Source: Acidobacteriota bacterium (GTDB lineage Bacteria; Chlamydiota; Chlamydiia; Chlamydiales; Rhabdochlamydiaceae). From it: 64,000 nucleotides of DNA. Each line of letters begins with the position of its first letter. The first letter of the stretch is position 1. Shown piece after piece: positions 34,551-42,875 of the stretch. The notes under the pieces were generated by a model. It worked only from the letters and a program-made list of their open reading frames with translations. It was not told the origin of the DNA and made no database searches. Location of the stretch: positions 1-64,000 of the forward strand of contig CAJCHM010000045.1 in the NCBI GenBank assembly GCA_903970255.1, in the 5' to 3' direction. Both the position numbers and the translations under genes were made by a program.

Positions 34551-34722
34551 ATTAACCTGAGTAATCGGTTTCTTCCCTCAACATCAACAGAGATTTGCGA
34601 TGAGATTGCCCTTGTTTTTCCAAAGGTAATAGCCGAAGGCCCTATACCTTTGCAAAAACAAGGGCAAGCTCACGCAAATCTCTGTTGATGTTGAGGGAAG
34701 AAACCCATTACTCAGGTTATTA
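34551..34722. repeat. 172-bp palindromic element between tandem BON genes
   Basis: Left arm (from TAACCTGAGTAATC at 34553) and right arm (to ...ATTACTCAGGTTA at 34720) are complementary over about 80 bp with few mismatches, containing TTTCTTCCCTCAACATCAAC and its complement. The centre (CCAAAGGTAATAGCCGAAGGC) continues to pair, so the whole element folds as one long hairpin. It has no coding capacity. Its right end is 3 bases from the stop codon of BON gene 2. Confidence 0.85.
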
Positions 34723-34724
34723 TT

Positions 34725-35039
34725 CTACTTTACAGTCATCTGATTATCTACTCTCACTACCCCTCTAACATTTTGCGCTATTTTAACAATCCTGTCCCGA
34801 TCGGCTCTTGATGAGACACTACCGGATAGGTAGACAACGCCATTGATTGTGCTTACAGATACAAATCGAGCGCTTCCGGAGATGGAACTATCGGATAAGA
34901 TCTGAGCTTTCACCTTGGTAGTGATTTCCCAATCTGCACTACTTTCCTGCGACTGCATTCCGGCGCATCTGTTATAGTTGCTGTCATCGCAAGCAACGCA
35001 AACTAAGGCCAGAACTGGTATTAACAATAGTTTTTTCAT
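34725..35039 (-). CDS. BON-domain lipoprotein 2
   Basis: A 104-residue paralogue of the preceding BON lipoprotein. It has the same signal MKKLLLIPVLALVC and cysteine 17, a shorter spacer (NRCAGMQSQESSADW), then the BON domain with RFVSVSTINGVVYLSGSVSS and RGVVRVDNQMTVK. It is the upstream gene of the pair. A 296-base gap containing two hairpins separates it from copy 1, so the two may be expressed at different levels. Confidence 0.85.
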   Translation of the reverse strand: MKKLLLIPVLALVCVACDDSNYNRCAGMQSQESSADWEITTKVKAQILSDSSISGSARFVSVSTINGVVYLSGSVSSRADRDRIVKIAQNVRGVVRVDNQMTVK

Positions 35040-35194
35040 AGAATATTCCTAAATAAAGTTAAATCATGATCTGGAAAATACAAAACTAGCCTGAGGCCTC
35101 AAGTTTTATACCCTCCTTAATTCTGTATAATAAAAAATATAAACAAACTTGTAAACAATATAATTGAACTTATGATGCTAAAAAATTTCTAGGT

Positions 35195-35223
35195 TTGCAT
35201 AAAGTGGCAACGCTGAGTATGAT
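35195..35223 (+). promoter_or_regulatory. Promoter of the type III secretion operon
   Basis: TTGCAT (35195-35200), exactly 17 bases, TATGAT (35218-35223), 39 bases before the sctU ATG. It matches the housekeeping sigma factor consensus. Confidence 0.65.
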
Positions 35224-35262
35224 TAAGGGTTGCAAATGAAGATACTGGTGTGACAGTTTTCC

Positions 35263-36336
35263 ATGGCTGAAAAAACAGAACAGGCGACCCCAAAGAAGTT
35301 GAGGGATGCGCGAAAAAAAGGACAAGTTGCCAAGTCTCAAGACTTTCCGTCTGCTTTTACTTTTATTATCTCGATCTCAGCTGTCCTGATTAGCTCCCAT
35401 TATATCTATCGCTCCCTTGCTTCCTATATCATCATGATGTTCAAGCTCTCCGGGGACAATATCGATATTCCGGGAAGGGCGGGCGGCCTATTTCAGCAAT
35501 CGATCCAGGTCATTTTCAATACCAGCATGCCCATTTTAGTCCTAACAGCATGCTGCGGAGTGCTTGTTAACTTTTTGATCATAGGACCTCTATTTTCTCT
35601 GGAGGCAATGAAACCCGATATCAAAAAGCTCAATCCTGTCACTAATATCAAGAACATGTTCAAGTTCAAGACCTTGTTTGAGCTGATGAAATCGATATTC
35701 AAGATCTCAGGGGCTCTGATTTTAATCTATACCGTGGTCTGGTACAGTATTCCTGAAATCATTGCAACAGCTGCCCTGCCCGTCATTGGGAGCGCGATGG
35801 TTTTTTCTAGTTTCTTGCTCAAAGTGATCATTCGGGTGGGGATATTCTTTTTGGCCATTGCCATTTTTGACCTTGTTTTCCAAAAAAGAAACTTCGCCAA
35901 AGAAATGAAGATGGAAAAGTTTGAGGTAAAACAGGAATATAAGGATACAGAGGGTGATCCTCACATGAAAGGCAAACGGCGTCAACAGGCTCAGGAGATC
36001 GCTTATCAGGAAGGTCCGATGTCGGTCAAACGAGCTAAAGCTGTCATTACAAATCCAACCCATATCGCTGTTGCAGTGGAATATAATAGTGAAACAGAAC
36101 CTGCACCTAGAATTGTGACAATGGGTAAAGGGACTGTTGCTGAGATGATTATGAAGATCGCCCAAGAAAATGGAATTCCGATCATGAGAAATGTCGGTTT
36201 AGCACAAACCCTTTTTGAAAAAGGGAAAATTAGCGATTATATCCCTGAGGAGACCTACCAAGCCGTTGCTGAGATCCTCCGCTGGTTAGAGGGATTGGAA
36301 ACATTGGAGACAGCAGGTATAGACCTATTCAAGTAA
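35263..36336 (+). CDS. sctU: Type III secretion export apparatus protein SctU
   Basis: A 357-residue YscU/FlhB homologue (CdsU in Chlamydia). It opens EKTEQATPKKLRDARKKGQVAKS, has four membrane segments between about residues 30 and 205, and a cytoplasmic domain with the autocleavage site NPTH at residues 264-267. Self-cleavage there switches substrate class during injectisome assembly. The frame is intact and length is normal. It is the first gene of sctU-sctV-copN-chaperone-malQ, the same order as CT091-CT087. Confidence 0.97.
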   Translation: MAEKTEQATPKKLRDARKKGQVAKSQDFPSAFTFIISISAVLISSHYIYRSLASYIIMMFKLSGDNIDIPGRAGGLFQQSIQVIFNTSMPILVLTACCGVLVNFLIIGPLFSLEAMKPDIKKLNPVTNIKNMFKFKTLFELMKSIFKISGALILIYTVVWYSIPEIIATAALPVIGSAMVFSSFLLKVIIRVGIFFLAIAIFDLVFQKRNFAKEMKMEKFEVKQEYKDTEGDPHMKGKRRQQAQEIAYQEGPMSVKRAKAVITNPTHIAVAVEYNSETEPAPRIVTMGKGTVAEMIMKIAQENGIPIMRNVGLAQTLFEKGKISDYIPEETYQAVAEILRWLEGLETLETAGIDLFK

Positions 36337-36350
36337 TAATAAGGAAATAA

Positions 36351-38483
36351 ATGAAGAATTTTATAGATAAACTCGCCAGATCACTTGGCGGAGACAGAGC
36401 CCTAAAGATCATCAACTCCTCGAGCGATGTTGTGCTCGCATTGTTCATCATCATCTTGATCATGATGATCATCATTCCTGTATCGCCCACGATCTTAGAT
36501 AACCTCATTGCAGTAAACTTAACCGTATCGATTAGCGTTCTGATGGTGGCGCTCTATATCCCTAAGGCTGTCCACCTTTCGATATTCCCCTCTCTTTTAT
36601 TGATCACCACGCTATTTCGATTAGGGATTGAAATCTCAGCCACGCGCGATATTTTGCTCCATGCCAATGCAGGCCATATCATCTATGCCTTTGGTAACTT
36701 TGTTGTCGGAGGAAATTTTGTCGTCGGCGGTATCATCTTCTTGATCATCACAATCGTCCAATTCATCGTCGTTACCAAGGGCGCTGAAAGGGTTGCTGAG
36801 GTGGCTGCGCGATTTACTTTGGATGCCATGCCGGGTAAGCAGATGAGTATCGATGCCGACATGCGCAGCGGGATCATCGATGCGTCCCAGGCGCGCGATT
36901 TACGCCTGGCGCTCACCAAAGAGAGCCAACTCTATGGAGCGATGGACGGTGCGATGAAATTTGTCAAAGGAGACGTTATCGCAGGGATTGTGATCGCCGT
37001 CATCAACATTGTCGGCGGCTTGATCATCGGGGTTGCAATGCACGGGATGACAGCCTATCAGGCGGCCAAGACATACACCCTTCTATCGATTGGCGGTGGT
37101 CTGGTTTCCCAAATCCCCTCTCTATTGATCTCTTTGACAGCAGGTATTGTCACCACTCGGGTCTCTTCTGAAAAAACAGATTCCCACTTAGGAAAAGAGA
37201 TGTCAAGCCAGCTCTTGGGTCAGCCTAAGGGGATCATGCTGGCAGCTGGCGTACTGTTCATGATGTCATTCATCAAAGGCTTCCCATCGATGACTTTCAT
37301 CGTGATCTCGCTGCTTATGTTCGGCATCGGCTTCACAGTCTGGTACACCGCTAAGAAAAAGACTGCAAAAGGTCAGGCAGGCTTGAGCTCGGCTAAAGTG
37401 GAAACCGATGTCGCAGGACATTCTGTTATCCGAGGAGGGGCGGATGAATATGCACTGACGCTCCCTGTCATTCTCGAGGTGGGCAAAACCTTATCCAGTG
37501 TCATCCGCAAAGAAAAACAGGGAACGACCTTCATCGAAGATATGATCCCCAAGATGCGGCATGCTCTCTACCAAGATTTGGGGGTGCGCTTTCCCGGTGT
37601 GCACGTAAGAACTGATTCTCCCAGCTTAGAATCGGATGAGTATTCGATTTATCTCAACGAGGTGCCCATTGTGCGTGGCAAGATCATGGAAAATGCACTT
37701 CTTACCACGGAGACTCCTGAAAACTTACGCCGTTACAATATCCCTTTTACAACGACCAAAAATAATATCGGCCAGCCCTCTGTTTGGGTAGACGCGAAGT
37801 TTCAAGAGATTTTACAAAAAGCAGGGATCAAATTCTGGAAGCCGCTCGATGTGATGATTCTGCACCTCTCCTATTTCTATCGGCAGCATGGGGCCGACTT
37901 TATCGGGATACAAGAGGTTAGGGGAATTTTAGAATTCATTGAAAAGTCTTTCCCCGATCTGATCAAAGAGGTTACGCGTCTTGTTCCCTTGCAAAAGCTC
38001 ACAGAAATTTTCAAGCGGCTAGTACAAGAACAGATCTCTATTAAAGATTTACGCACTATTCTCGAGGCTCTCTCCGAATGGGCCCAATCGGAAAAAGACA
38101 CCGTCTTGCTCACTGAATACGTCCGTTCATCACTCAAGCGCTATATCAGCTATAAATACTCTCAGGGGCAATCGGTTCTCTCTGTCTATTTGCTCGATCC
38201 CGAGATTGAAGACATGGTGCGCGGGGCGATCAAGCAAACCTCTGCCGGCTCCTATCTTGCTCTTGATCCCGATTCGGTACAGCTGATCCTGCATTCGATG
38301 CGCACCACGATCGTACCCACCCCTGTCGGCGGACAACCGCCTGTATTATTAACAGCGATCGATGTACGCCGTTTTGTGCGCAAGCTCATTGAGGGGGAAT
38401 TTCCAGATATGGCAGTTGTCTCCTACCAGGAAGTGGTGCCAGAAATTAGAATCCAGCCGTTGGGCAGGGTTCAACTTTCATAA
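36351..38483 (+). CDS. sctV: Type III secretion export gate SctV
   Basis: A 710-residue LcrD/FlhA-family protein (CdsV). The N-terminal 340 residues have about eight membrane helices and the FHIPEP-region motif in the form NLTVSISVLMVALYI..., LRLGIEISATRDIL, and GAERVAEVAARFTLDAMPGKQMSIDADM. The C-terminal half is the cytoplasmic nonameric ring, with PLQKLTEIFKRLVQE near 560. It forms the proton-driven export gate and docks chaperone-effector complexes. It is full length and 14 bases after sctU. Confidence 0.97.
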   Translation: MKNFIDKLARSLGGDRALKIINSSSDVVLALFIIILIMMIIIPVSPTILDNLIAVNLTVSISVLMVALYIPKAVHLSIFPSLLLITTLFRLGIEISATRDILLHANAGHIIYAFGNFVVGGNFVVGGIIFLIITIVQFIVVTKGAERVAEVAARFTLDAMPGKQMSIDADMRSGIIDASQARDLRLALTKESQLYGAMDGAMKFVKGDVIAGIVIAVINIVGGLIIGVAMHGMTAYQAAKTYTLLSIGGGLVSQIPSLLISLTAGIVTTRVSSEKTDSHLGKEMSSQLLGQPKGIMLAAGVLFMMSFIKGFPSMTFIVISLLMFGIGFTVWYTAKKKTAKGQAGLSSAKVETDVAGHSVIRGGADEYALTLPVILEVGKTLSSVIRKEKQGTTFIEDMIPKMRHALYQDLGVRFPGVHVRTDSPSLESDEYSIYLNEVPIVRGKIMENALLTTETPENLRRYNIPFTTTKNNIGQPSVWVDAKFQEILQKAGIKFWKPLDVMILHLSYFYRQHGADFIGIQEVRGILEFIEKSFPDLIKEVTRLVPLQKLTEIFKRLVQEQISIKDLRTILEALSEWAQSEKDTVLLTEYVRSSLKRYISYKYSQGQSVLSVYLLDPEIEDMVRGAIKQTSAGSYLALDPDSVQLILHSMRTTIVPTPVGGQPPVLLTAIDVRRFVRKLIEGEFPDMAVVSYQEVVPEIRIQPLGRVQLS

Positions 38484-38502
38484 AACTGTGAGGGAATAAC
38501 TC

Positions 38503-39693
38503 ATGTCCACCGAAGATCTCTCCTCCCAAAGAGTCCCACCGACTCAGCTCGACACTGCGCATGCACAGCGCCTTGCTGAACAAAAGCTTGCGCTAACCAA
38601 AATCATCGGACAGATCGCCAGCAGCCAGTCGCTACAGGCCTTTGCCGATGAGGGGGCATTTGGACCTACTTTAATGCGTAAATTTCAACCTCTGGAGAAT
38701 AAGCGCAAACGCACCAGCAAAGAAGAGGAAGCAGAACAAAAAGACAAATCGCTTCTAGAAGTTGCGCGCATCGAAAGAATCAGCAGTGAGTTCAATCAAA
38801 GAAACCCTGAACTGCTCAAACGCTCCTTAAGCCTTCTCCTTTCCCGTATCTCTGTTAATGATACCAAAGAAGAGATTCTGAAAAAAGTTCTTGAAATGTA
38901 CCCCGATCACTCACTTGCAGACGATGCCCTCGATTTTTTGCTAGAAACTGCAAGTGGGAAGCACAAAGAGGAAATCCGCAAAGCCAAGGAAGATCTCAAT
39001 TTCAAATACGGAAGAGAGGTCAAAGCCGGAAAAAACATCGCGGAGCAAGCTAGAGAGTTCTCCAAACAGGGACTGGGATCCCCAACAGGATTGCGCAGCC
39101 TTTATCGCGAGGTCACGGGCAACCCCCGCGATGCAAATACCCTCTTTAATGAGCTCACCTCCAAGTTCACTTACGACAAAATGAAAACGGCAATCGACTT
39201 CCTTCTGCATTCCTTAGGAGGCGATCTTAAGTCGAAGGGTCCTTCCATCTCTGCCGGCGAGCTGCATCAACTTCTGTCAGAGGCGCGCAAACTGCAAGGG
39301 ATTTTAGGGATTTTCCGATTTTTCAAATCCCGTATGAATCTCATTTCTTCCGCGTTTGCAAGACAGGGTCTGACCTTGCCCATGCTGATTACCTTCGAGA
39401 TACTAGCAAGACAATTCATGAAAGCCATCCAAGAGCGCTACCCTTCTGCGGATAAACTTCTAAAAATGGCCCTCCAACTAGGACTTTCAGAGGAAATACT
39501 GGCTCAGGTCATCATCTTAACTCAAATGCGCGATGGGATCCGGCAAGTTGCCCCCAGACTCTTCAAAAATGATCAGCACCGGCAAGACCTGCTCAACGCC
39601 TTTATGGATGCGATCGAAGAATTGGATGAGCGTTTGGAAGAGGAAGATGAGGAGGAGGAGGAAAAAGAAGAAGAAGAGGGGGATAAAAAATGA
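38503..39693 (+). CDS. copN: Type III gatekeeper CopN/SctW
   Basis: A 396-residue helical protein in the position of copN (YopN/LcrE family, HrpJ domain). An unstructured N-terminus (1-75) is the likely secretion signal and chaperone-binding part. From about residue 80 it reads SEFNQRNPELLKRSLSLLLSRI, TKEEILKKVLEMYPDHSLADDALDFLLE and further helical repeats. The C-terminus is a run of about 20 glutamates and aspartates (LEEEDEEEEEKEEEEGDK), not expected in the family. It plugs the export gate until host contact, and in Chlamydia is itself an effector. It overlaps the chaperone start by 4 bases. Confidence 0.92.
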   Translation: MSTEDLSSQRVPPTQLDTAHAQRLAEQKLALTKIIGQIASSQSLQAFADEGAFGPTLMRKFQPLENKRKRTSKEEEAEQKDKSLLEVARIERISSEFNQRNPELLKRSLSLLLSRISVNDTKEEILKKVLEMYPDHSLADDALDFLLETASGKHKEEIRKAKEDLNFKYGREVKAGKNIAEQAREFSKQGLGSPTGLRSLYREVTGNPRDANTLFNELTSKFTYDKMKTAIDFLLHSLGGDLKSKGPSISAGELHQLLSEARKLQGILGIFRFFKSRMNLISSAFARQGLTLPMLITFEILARQFMKAIQERYPSADKLLKMALQLGLSEEILAQVIILTQMRDGIRQVAPRLFKNDQHRQDLLNAFMDAIEELDERLEEEDEEEEEKEEEEGDKK

Positions 39694-40148
39694 TAGATCG
39701 CTTTGAAGAACTTATCAATGAACTCAGTCTCCAAATTGGGATCCCCTTACACCCCGATAAAATCGGCGCATGCACGCTCGAGACAAAAGATGGATTTGAT
39801 GTCCAACTCGAATGCGATAGATCCCAAGAAAAACTTCTCATCGTCGCTTTTATCTGCGATATCCCTCCGGGAAAATTGAGGGAGAATATCCTCAAAGATG
39901 CGCTTAAAGCAAATGGTCCCTATGCTCGAGATGGAATACTTGGCTATTCGGAGAACAACAATAAACTTGCTCTTTTTGCAGCGCTTCCATTTACCCATTT
40001 AAGCGGACCCATCCTTTCTGAGTTCCTAAACGTCTTTATTGATAAGGCAAGCCAATGGAAAAGTGGCGTAGAAACAGGACGCACCTCAGAGATCATCTCA
40101 TCACAAACCTCCAAACCCTCAAGTGGTATGTTTGGGCTCAAACCTTAG
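39690..40148 (+). CDS. Type III secretion chaperone (CesT/SycE class)
   Basis: A 152-residue acidic class I chaperone: FEELINELSLQIGIPLHPDKIGACTLETKDG at the N-terminus is the typical alpha-beta start, followed by LIVAFICDIPPGKLRENILKDALKAN and KLALFAALPFTHLSG. By position it corresponds to Scc1/SycE (CT088), partner of CopN. It couples translationally with copN (4-base overlap), and malQ starts within its last codons. Confidence 0.88.
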   Translation: MIDRFEELINELSLQIGIPLHPDKIGACTLETKDGFDVQLECDRSQEKLLIVAFICDIPPGKLRENILKDALKANGPYARDGILGYSENNNKLALFAALPFTHLSGPILSEFLNVFIDKASQWKSGVETGRTSEIISSQTSKPSSGMFGLKP

Positions 40149-41646
40149 TCAGACACTCCTTAGCTCCATCACAGCTTCCGGCTGGAAAAAAATCGGGGTT
40201 CGCCCCCATCACGGCATTGTAATTCCCCTCTCTTCTTTGCATAGTAAACATAGCTGCGGCATTGGAGAATTTTTCGACCTGCTCCCCATCATCGATTGGT
40301 GCAAACGCCTAAAAATGGATATCATTCAGCTGCTTCCATTAAACAACTCCGAGGCAGACCCAAGCCCCTATAATACCTTCTCCTCCTGCGCGCTGAACGT
40401 CATCTATCTTTCTCTGCATGCGCTCCCCCACCTTGAAAAGCAATCTCAACTGAAAGAAAAACTCGAAGAGCTTACCCATTTAAGCGCTGCAAACCGCGTC
40501 GATTACTCAAAAGTATTTACTCATAAAATCGATTGGCTCCGGTCTTATTTCAATGAAGTTGGCGATACAATCACCTCAAGTGATGCATTTAAACATTACA
40601 TCAAAGAAAATCCGTGGGTCGAACACTATGCTCTTTTTAGGAGCTTCTCCGATCCCTCCACGGATAGCAGTTTTCACGCCGTTCTTCAATATCTTGCATT
40701 CACCCAGCTCAACAGAGTCAAGAGCTATGCCAATCAACAAGGGGTATTCCTCATGGGCGATCTGCCCATACTCATGGGCAAAGAGAGTGTCGATGTGTGG
40801 CAATATCCCCATCTCTTCATTACTAACCTTGAAGCAGGCGCTCCTCCTGATTATTACAATAAAGAAGGGCAAAATTGGGGATTTCCCATTTTTGCATGGG
40901 ATGCGATGAAAAAAGACCAATTTAGCTGGTGGAAGCAAAGATTGCACTATGCTGAGAACTTCTTCGATCTCTTTAGACTCGATCATGTCATGGGATTTTT
41001 TCGTATCTGGGCAATCCCACCTGGAAAACTCCCAAAAGAGGGCAGTTACATCCCCGCTGATGAAAAACAATGGGGCCCCCAAGGGAAAGAACTCCTTCAC
41101 ATGATATGTACATCCACTGCAATGCTCCCCATTGGCGAGGATCTCGGTACCGTTCCCGATGTGGTCCGACCAACTCTTGATGAAATGGGCATCTGCGGAA
41201 CCAAAGTGATGCGCTGGGAAAGAAAATGGAAAGAAAAGGAACACCGCTATATTCCCCTCCAAGATTACCCGCCAATTAGTCTAGCTTGCGTATCGACACA
41301 TGACTCGGAAACTTTAGCTCTGTGGTGGAAGAATTTTGATGACGAGGCCAAACCATTTGCGGATGAAAAACACTGGACCTACACCCCTGAGCTAACCCAT
41401 CAGCAGCGAGAGGAAATCCTTTGGGAGAGTCACCACTGCTCCAGTTTATTGCATGTGAATCTATTGCAAGAATATCTGGCCTTGTTTCCAGAGCTTGTTT
41501 GGCCCCATCCCGAGGAGGAAAGAATCAACATCCCCGGAAAAATCCTTCCCACTAATTGGACCTATCGTTTCCGCCCGTCTGTTGAAGAAATCATCTCTCA
41601 CGAAAATCTTTTTTTAAAGATGGAAAACATTTTATATTCCTTCTGA
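40123..41646 (+). CDS. malQ: 4-alpha-glucanotransferase (amylomaltase)
   Basis: A 507-residue GH77 enzyme starting at GTG. Conserved pieces are SCGIGEFFDLLPIIDWCK, LLPLNNSEADPSPYN (substrate loop), GDLPILMGKESVDVW, FRLDHVMGFFRIWAIP (nucleophile aspartate of RLDH), GEDLGTVPD (acid/base glutamate) and VSTHDSETLALWW (transition-state aspartate). It rearranges maltodextrins and works with glycogen metabolism. The start overlaps the chaperone gene by 26 bases. Coupling of malQ to the type III operon is a long-known chlamydial peculiarity. Confidence 0.96.
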   Translation: MVCLGSNLSQTLLSSITASGWKKIGVRPHHGIVIPLSSLHSKHSCGIGEFFDLLPIIDWCKRLKMDIIQLLPLNNSEADPSPYNTFSSCALNVIYLSLHALPHLEKQSQLKEKLEELTHLSAANRVDYSKVFTHKIDWLRSYFNEVGDTITSSDAFKHYIKENPWVEHYALFRSFSDPSTDSSFHAVLQYLAFTQLNRVKSYANQQGVFLMGDLPILMGKESVDVWQYPHLFITNLEAGAPPDYYNKEGQNWGFPIFAWDAMKKDQFSWWKQRLHYAENFFDLFRLDHVMGFFRIWAIPPGKLPKEGSYIPADEKQWGPQGKELLHMICTSTAMLPIGEDLGTVPDVVRPTLDEMGICGTKVMRWERKWKEKEHRYIPLQDYPPISLACVSTHDSETLALWWKNFDDEAKPFADEKHWTYTPELTHQQREEILWESHHCSSLLHVNLLQEYLALFPELVWPHPEEERINIPGKILPTNWTYRFRPSVEEIISHENLFLKMENILYSF

Positions 41647-41714
41647 TTGGACCTTAGCCATTGGAGCGGAGCGATTTTCCCAGATAGCGCCCGCAAGCAG
41701 CAGGAATTTCTTGA

Positions 41715-41809
41715 GTTCAAAAAATAATCGCACCACCTGAGAGGGCTCTGTAAACAAAAAAAATTATTTGTCTGGCGAGGCCTCTCAGGTGGTAGGATTA
41801 TTTTTGAAC
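41715..41809. repeat. 95-bp palindromic element after malQ
   Basis: Arms of about 33 bp (GTTCAAAAAATAATCGCACC at the left, ending GGATTATTTTTGAAC at the right) pair with few mismatches around CACCACCTGAGAGG / CCTCTCAGGTGG. The loop is A-rich. It lies between malQ and the gene at 41951 and could stop transcription. It is unrelated in sequence to the other palindromes. Confidence 0.8.
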
Positions 41810-41950
41810 TGAAGCCCCATTGAGCAAGTGTTCATAAAGTTCACAATCCCTAAAGCAAATTGTTTATTAGCAACTTTTTTATTCAGTCGCATTAAATGAA
41901 AAAAACAGATAAAATACGAGGCAACAATAAAAAACATCAAGGGATGTACG

Positions 41951-42847
41951 ATGAATACTTTTATTAAAACTTTACATTCGTTATTACCTCAAAATGCACA
42001 GATCCAAAGAAAGTTCGAAATCGAGTCTCAAGTTGAAAAACTTCAAACTGCGCTTCAAAATAAATCAGGCGATGCCTTCAAGAAAATCATCTCCGAAGTA
42101 AGTAACAAAATTTGCGAAGGTCTTGAGTTAGAAAAACAAAAGTGTATGGACTCCCTTGCACGATTAAACGGCAATTTTTTTCAAGATCCCAACTCTGGGC
42201 TTAAAAAAGCATGGGATACCATTGTTAAAGAAATGAAGACGATGGGAATCGAGATAGAAAAGCGGGATCAACTCGATACTTGGGAAGAAAAACTAAAGGA
42301 AATGGGTGGCAATCGAGCTCCAGTTGCCCTGTTAGCTATCAAAAAATACAAAGCACTCGAAACAAAACGGGATGCAATGGCGACATGGCTAGAGACCATT
42401 ATTTCTACAGAAAAGACAAATTCTAAAACTCTTCAAATAACACTTGAGTCAAGTAAGCAAAATCTCGAAGAACGTCAGAAAGTTCTATGCGGCAACTATT
42501 ATCAAGACCCAAAAGGAAAGCTTGACATAGCATGGAAAGCCTATACAACAGGATTATCTTCCGGTGACAACTCAGCTACCGATTGCTTGGAAAAATTTAA
42601 CAACTTGGACAATGAAAGAAAGAAGAATGAGGCCAAATTATTTGAGATCAAAAAACAGATCGCTATTGCCGCTGATCCAACGCGCACAATTGAGGCTCTT
42701 GCTGAAGCTGGGATTGAAGAAGAAATCAAAGAGTTGGAAGAGGCAAAAAATAAAGAATCCTCTGACTGGAAATCTATTGCAAGGAAAGCATGCACTAATG
42801 CGTTGAGCGCTCTTAATAATTGGGCTATCTACAACTCCTTGAATTAA
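41951..42847 (+). CDS. Novel family protein B (paralogue of 16685)
   Basis: A 298-residue charged helical protein, paralogous to the product of 16685-17650. Shared blocks are RLNGNFFQDPxxxLKKAWD (residues 71-89), YKALETKRD (133-141), LCGNYYQDPxxxLDIAW (179-195) and LDNERKKNEAKLFEIKKQIAI. The LNG..QDP and LCG..QDP blocks are versions of one motif, so the internal duplication is clearer here than in protein A. The C-terminus has an alanine-rich helix (LAEAGIEEEIKELEEAKNK). It has no signal or membrane segment. RBS AAGGG precedes the ATG. It follows a palindrome, as protein A does. Function unknown. Confidence 0.72.
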   Translation: MNTFIKTLHSLLPQNAQIQRKFEIESQVEKLQTALQNKSGDAFKKIISEVSNKICEGLELEKQKCMDSLARLNGNFFQDPNSGLKKAWDTIVKEMKTMGIEIEKRDQLDTWEEKLKEMGGNRAPVALLAIKKYKALETKRDAMATWLETIISTEKTNSKTLQITLESSKQNLEERQKVLCGNYYQDPKGKLDIAWKAYTTGLSSGDNSATDCLEKFNNLDNERKKNEAKLFEIKKQIAIAADPTRTIEALAEAGIEEEIKELEEAKNKESSDWKSIARKACTNALSALNNWAIYNSLN

Positions 42848-42875
42848 CATAGTCGCCTATGCTACCCTTATTGGT

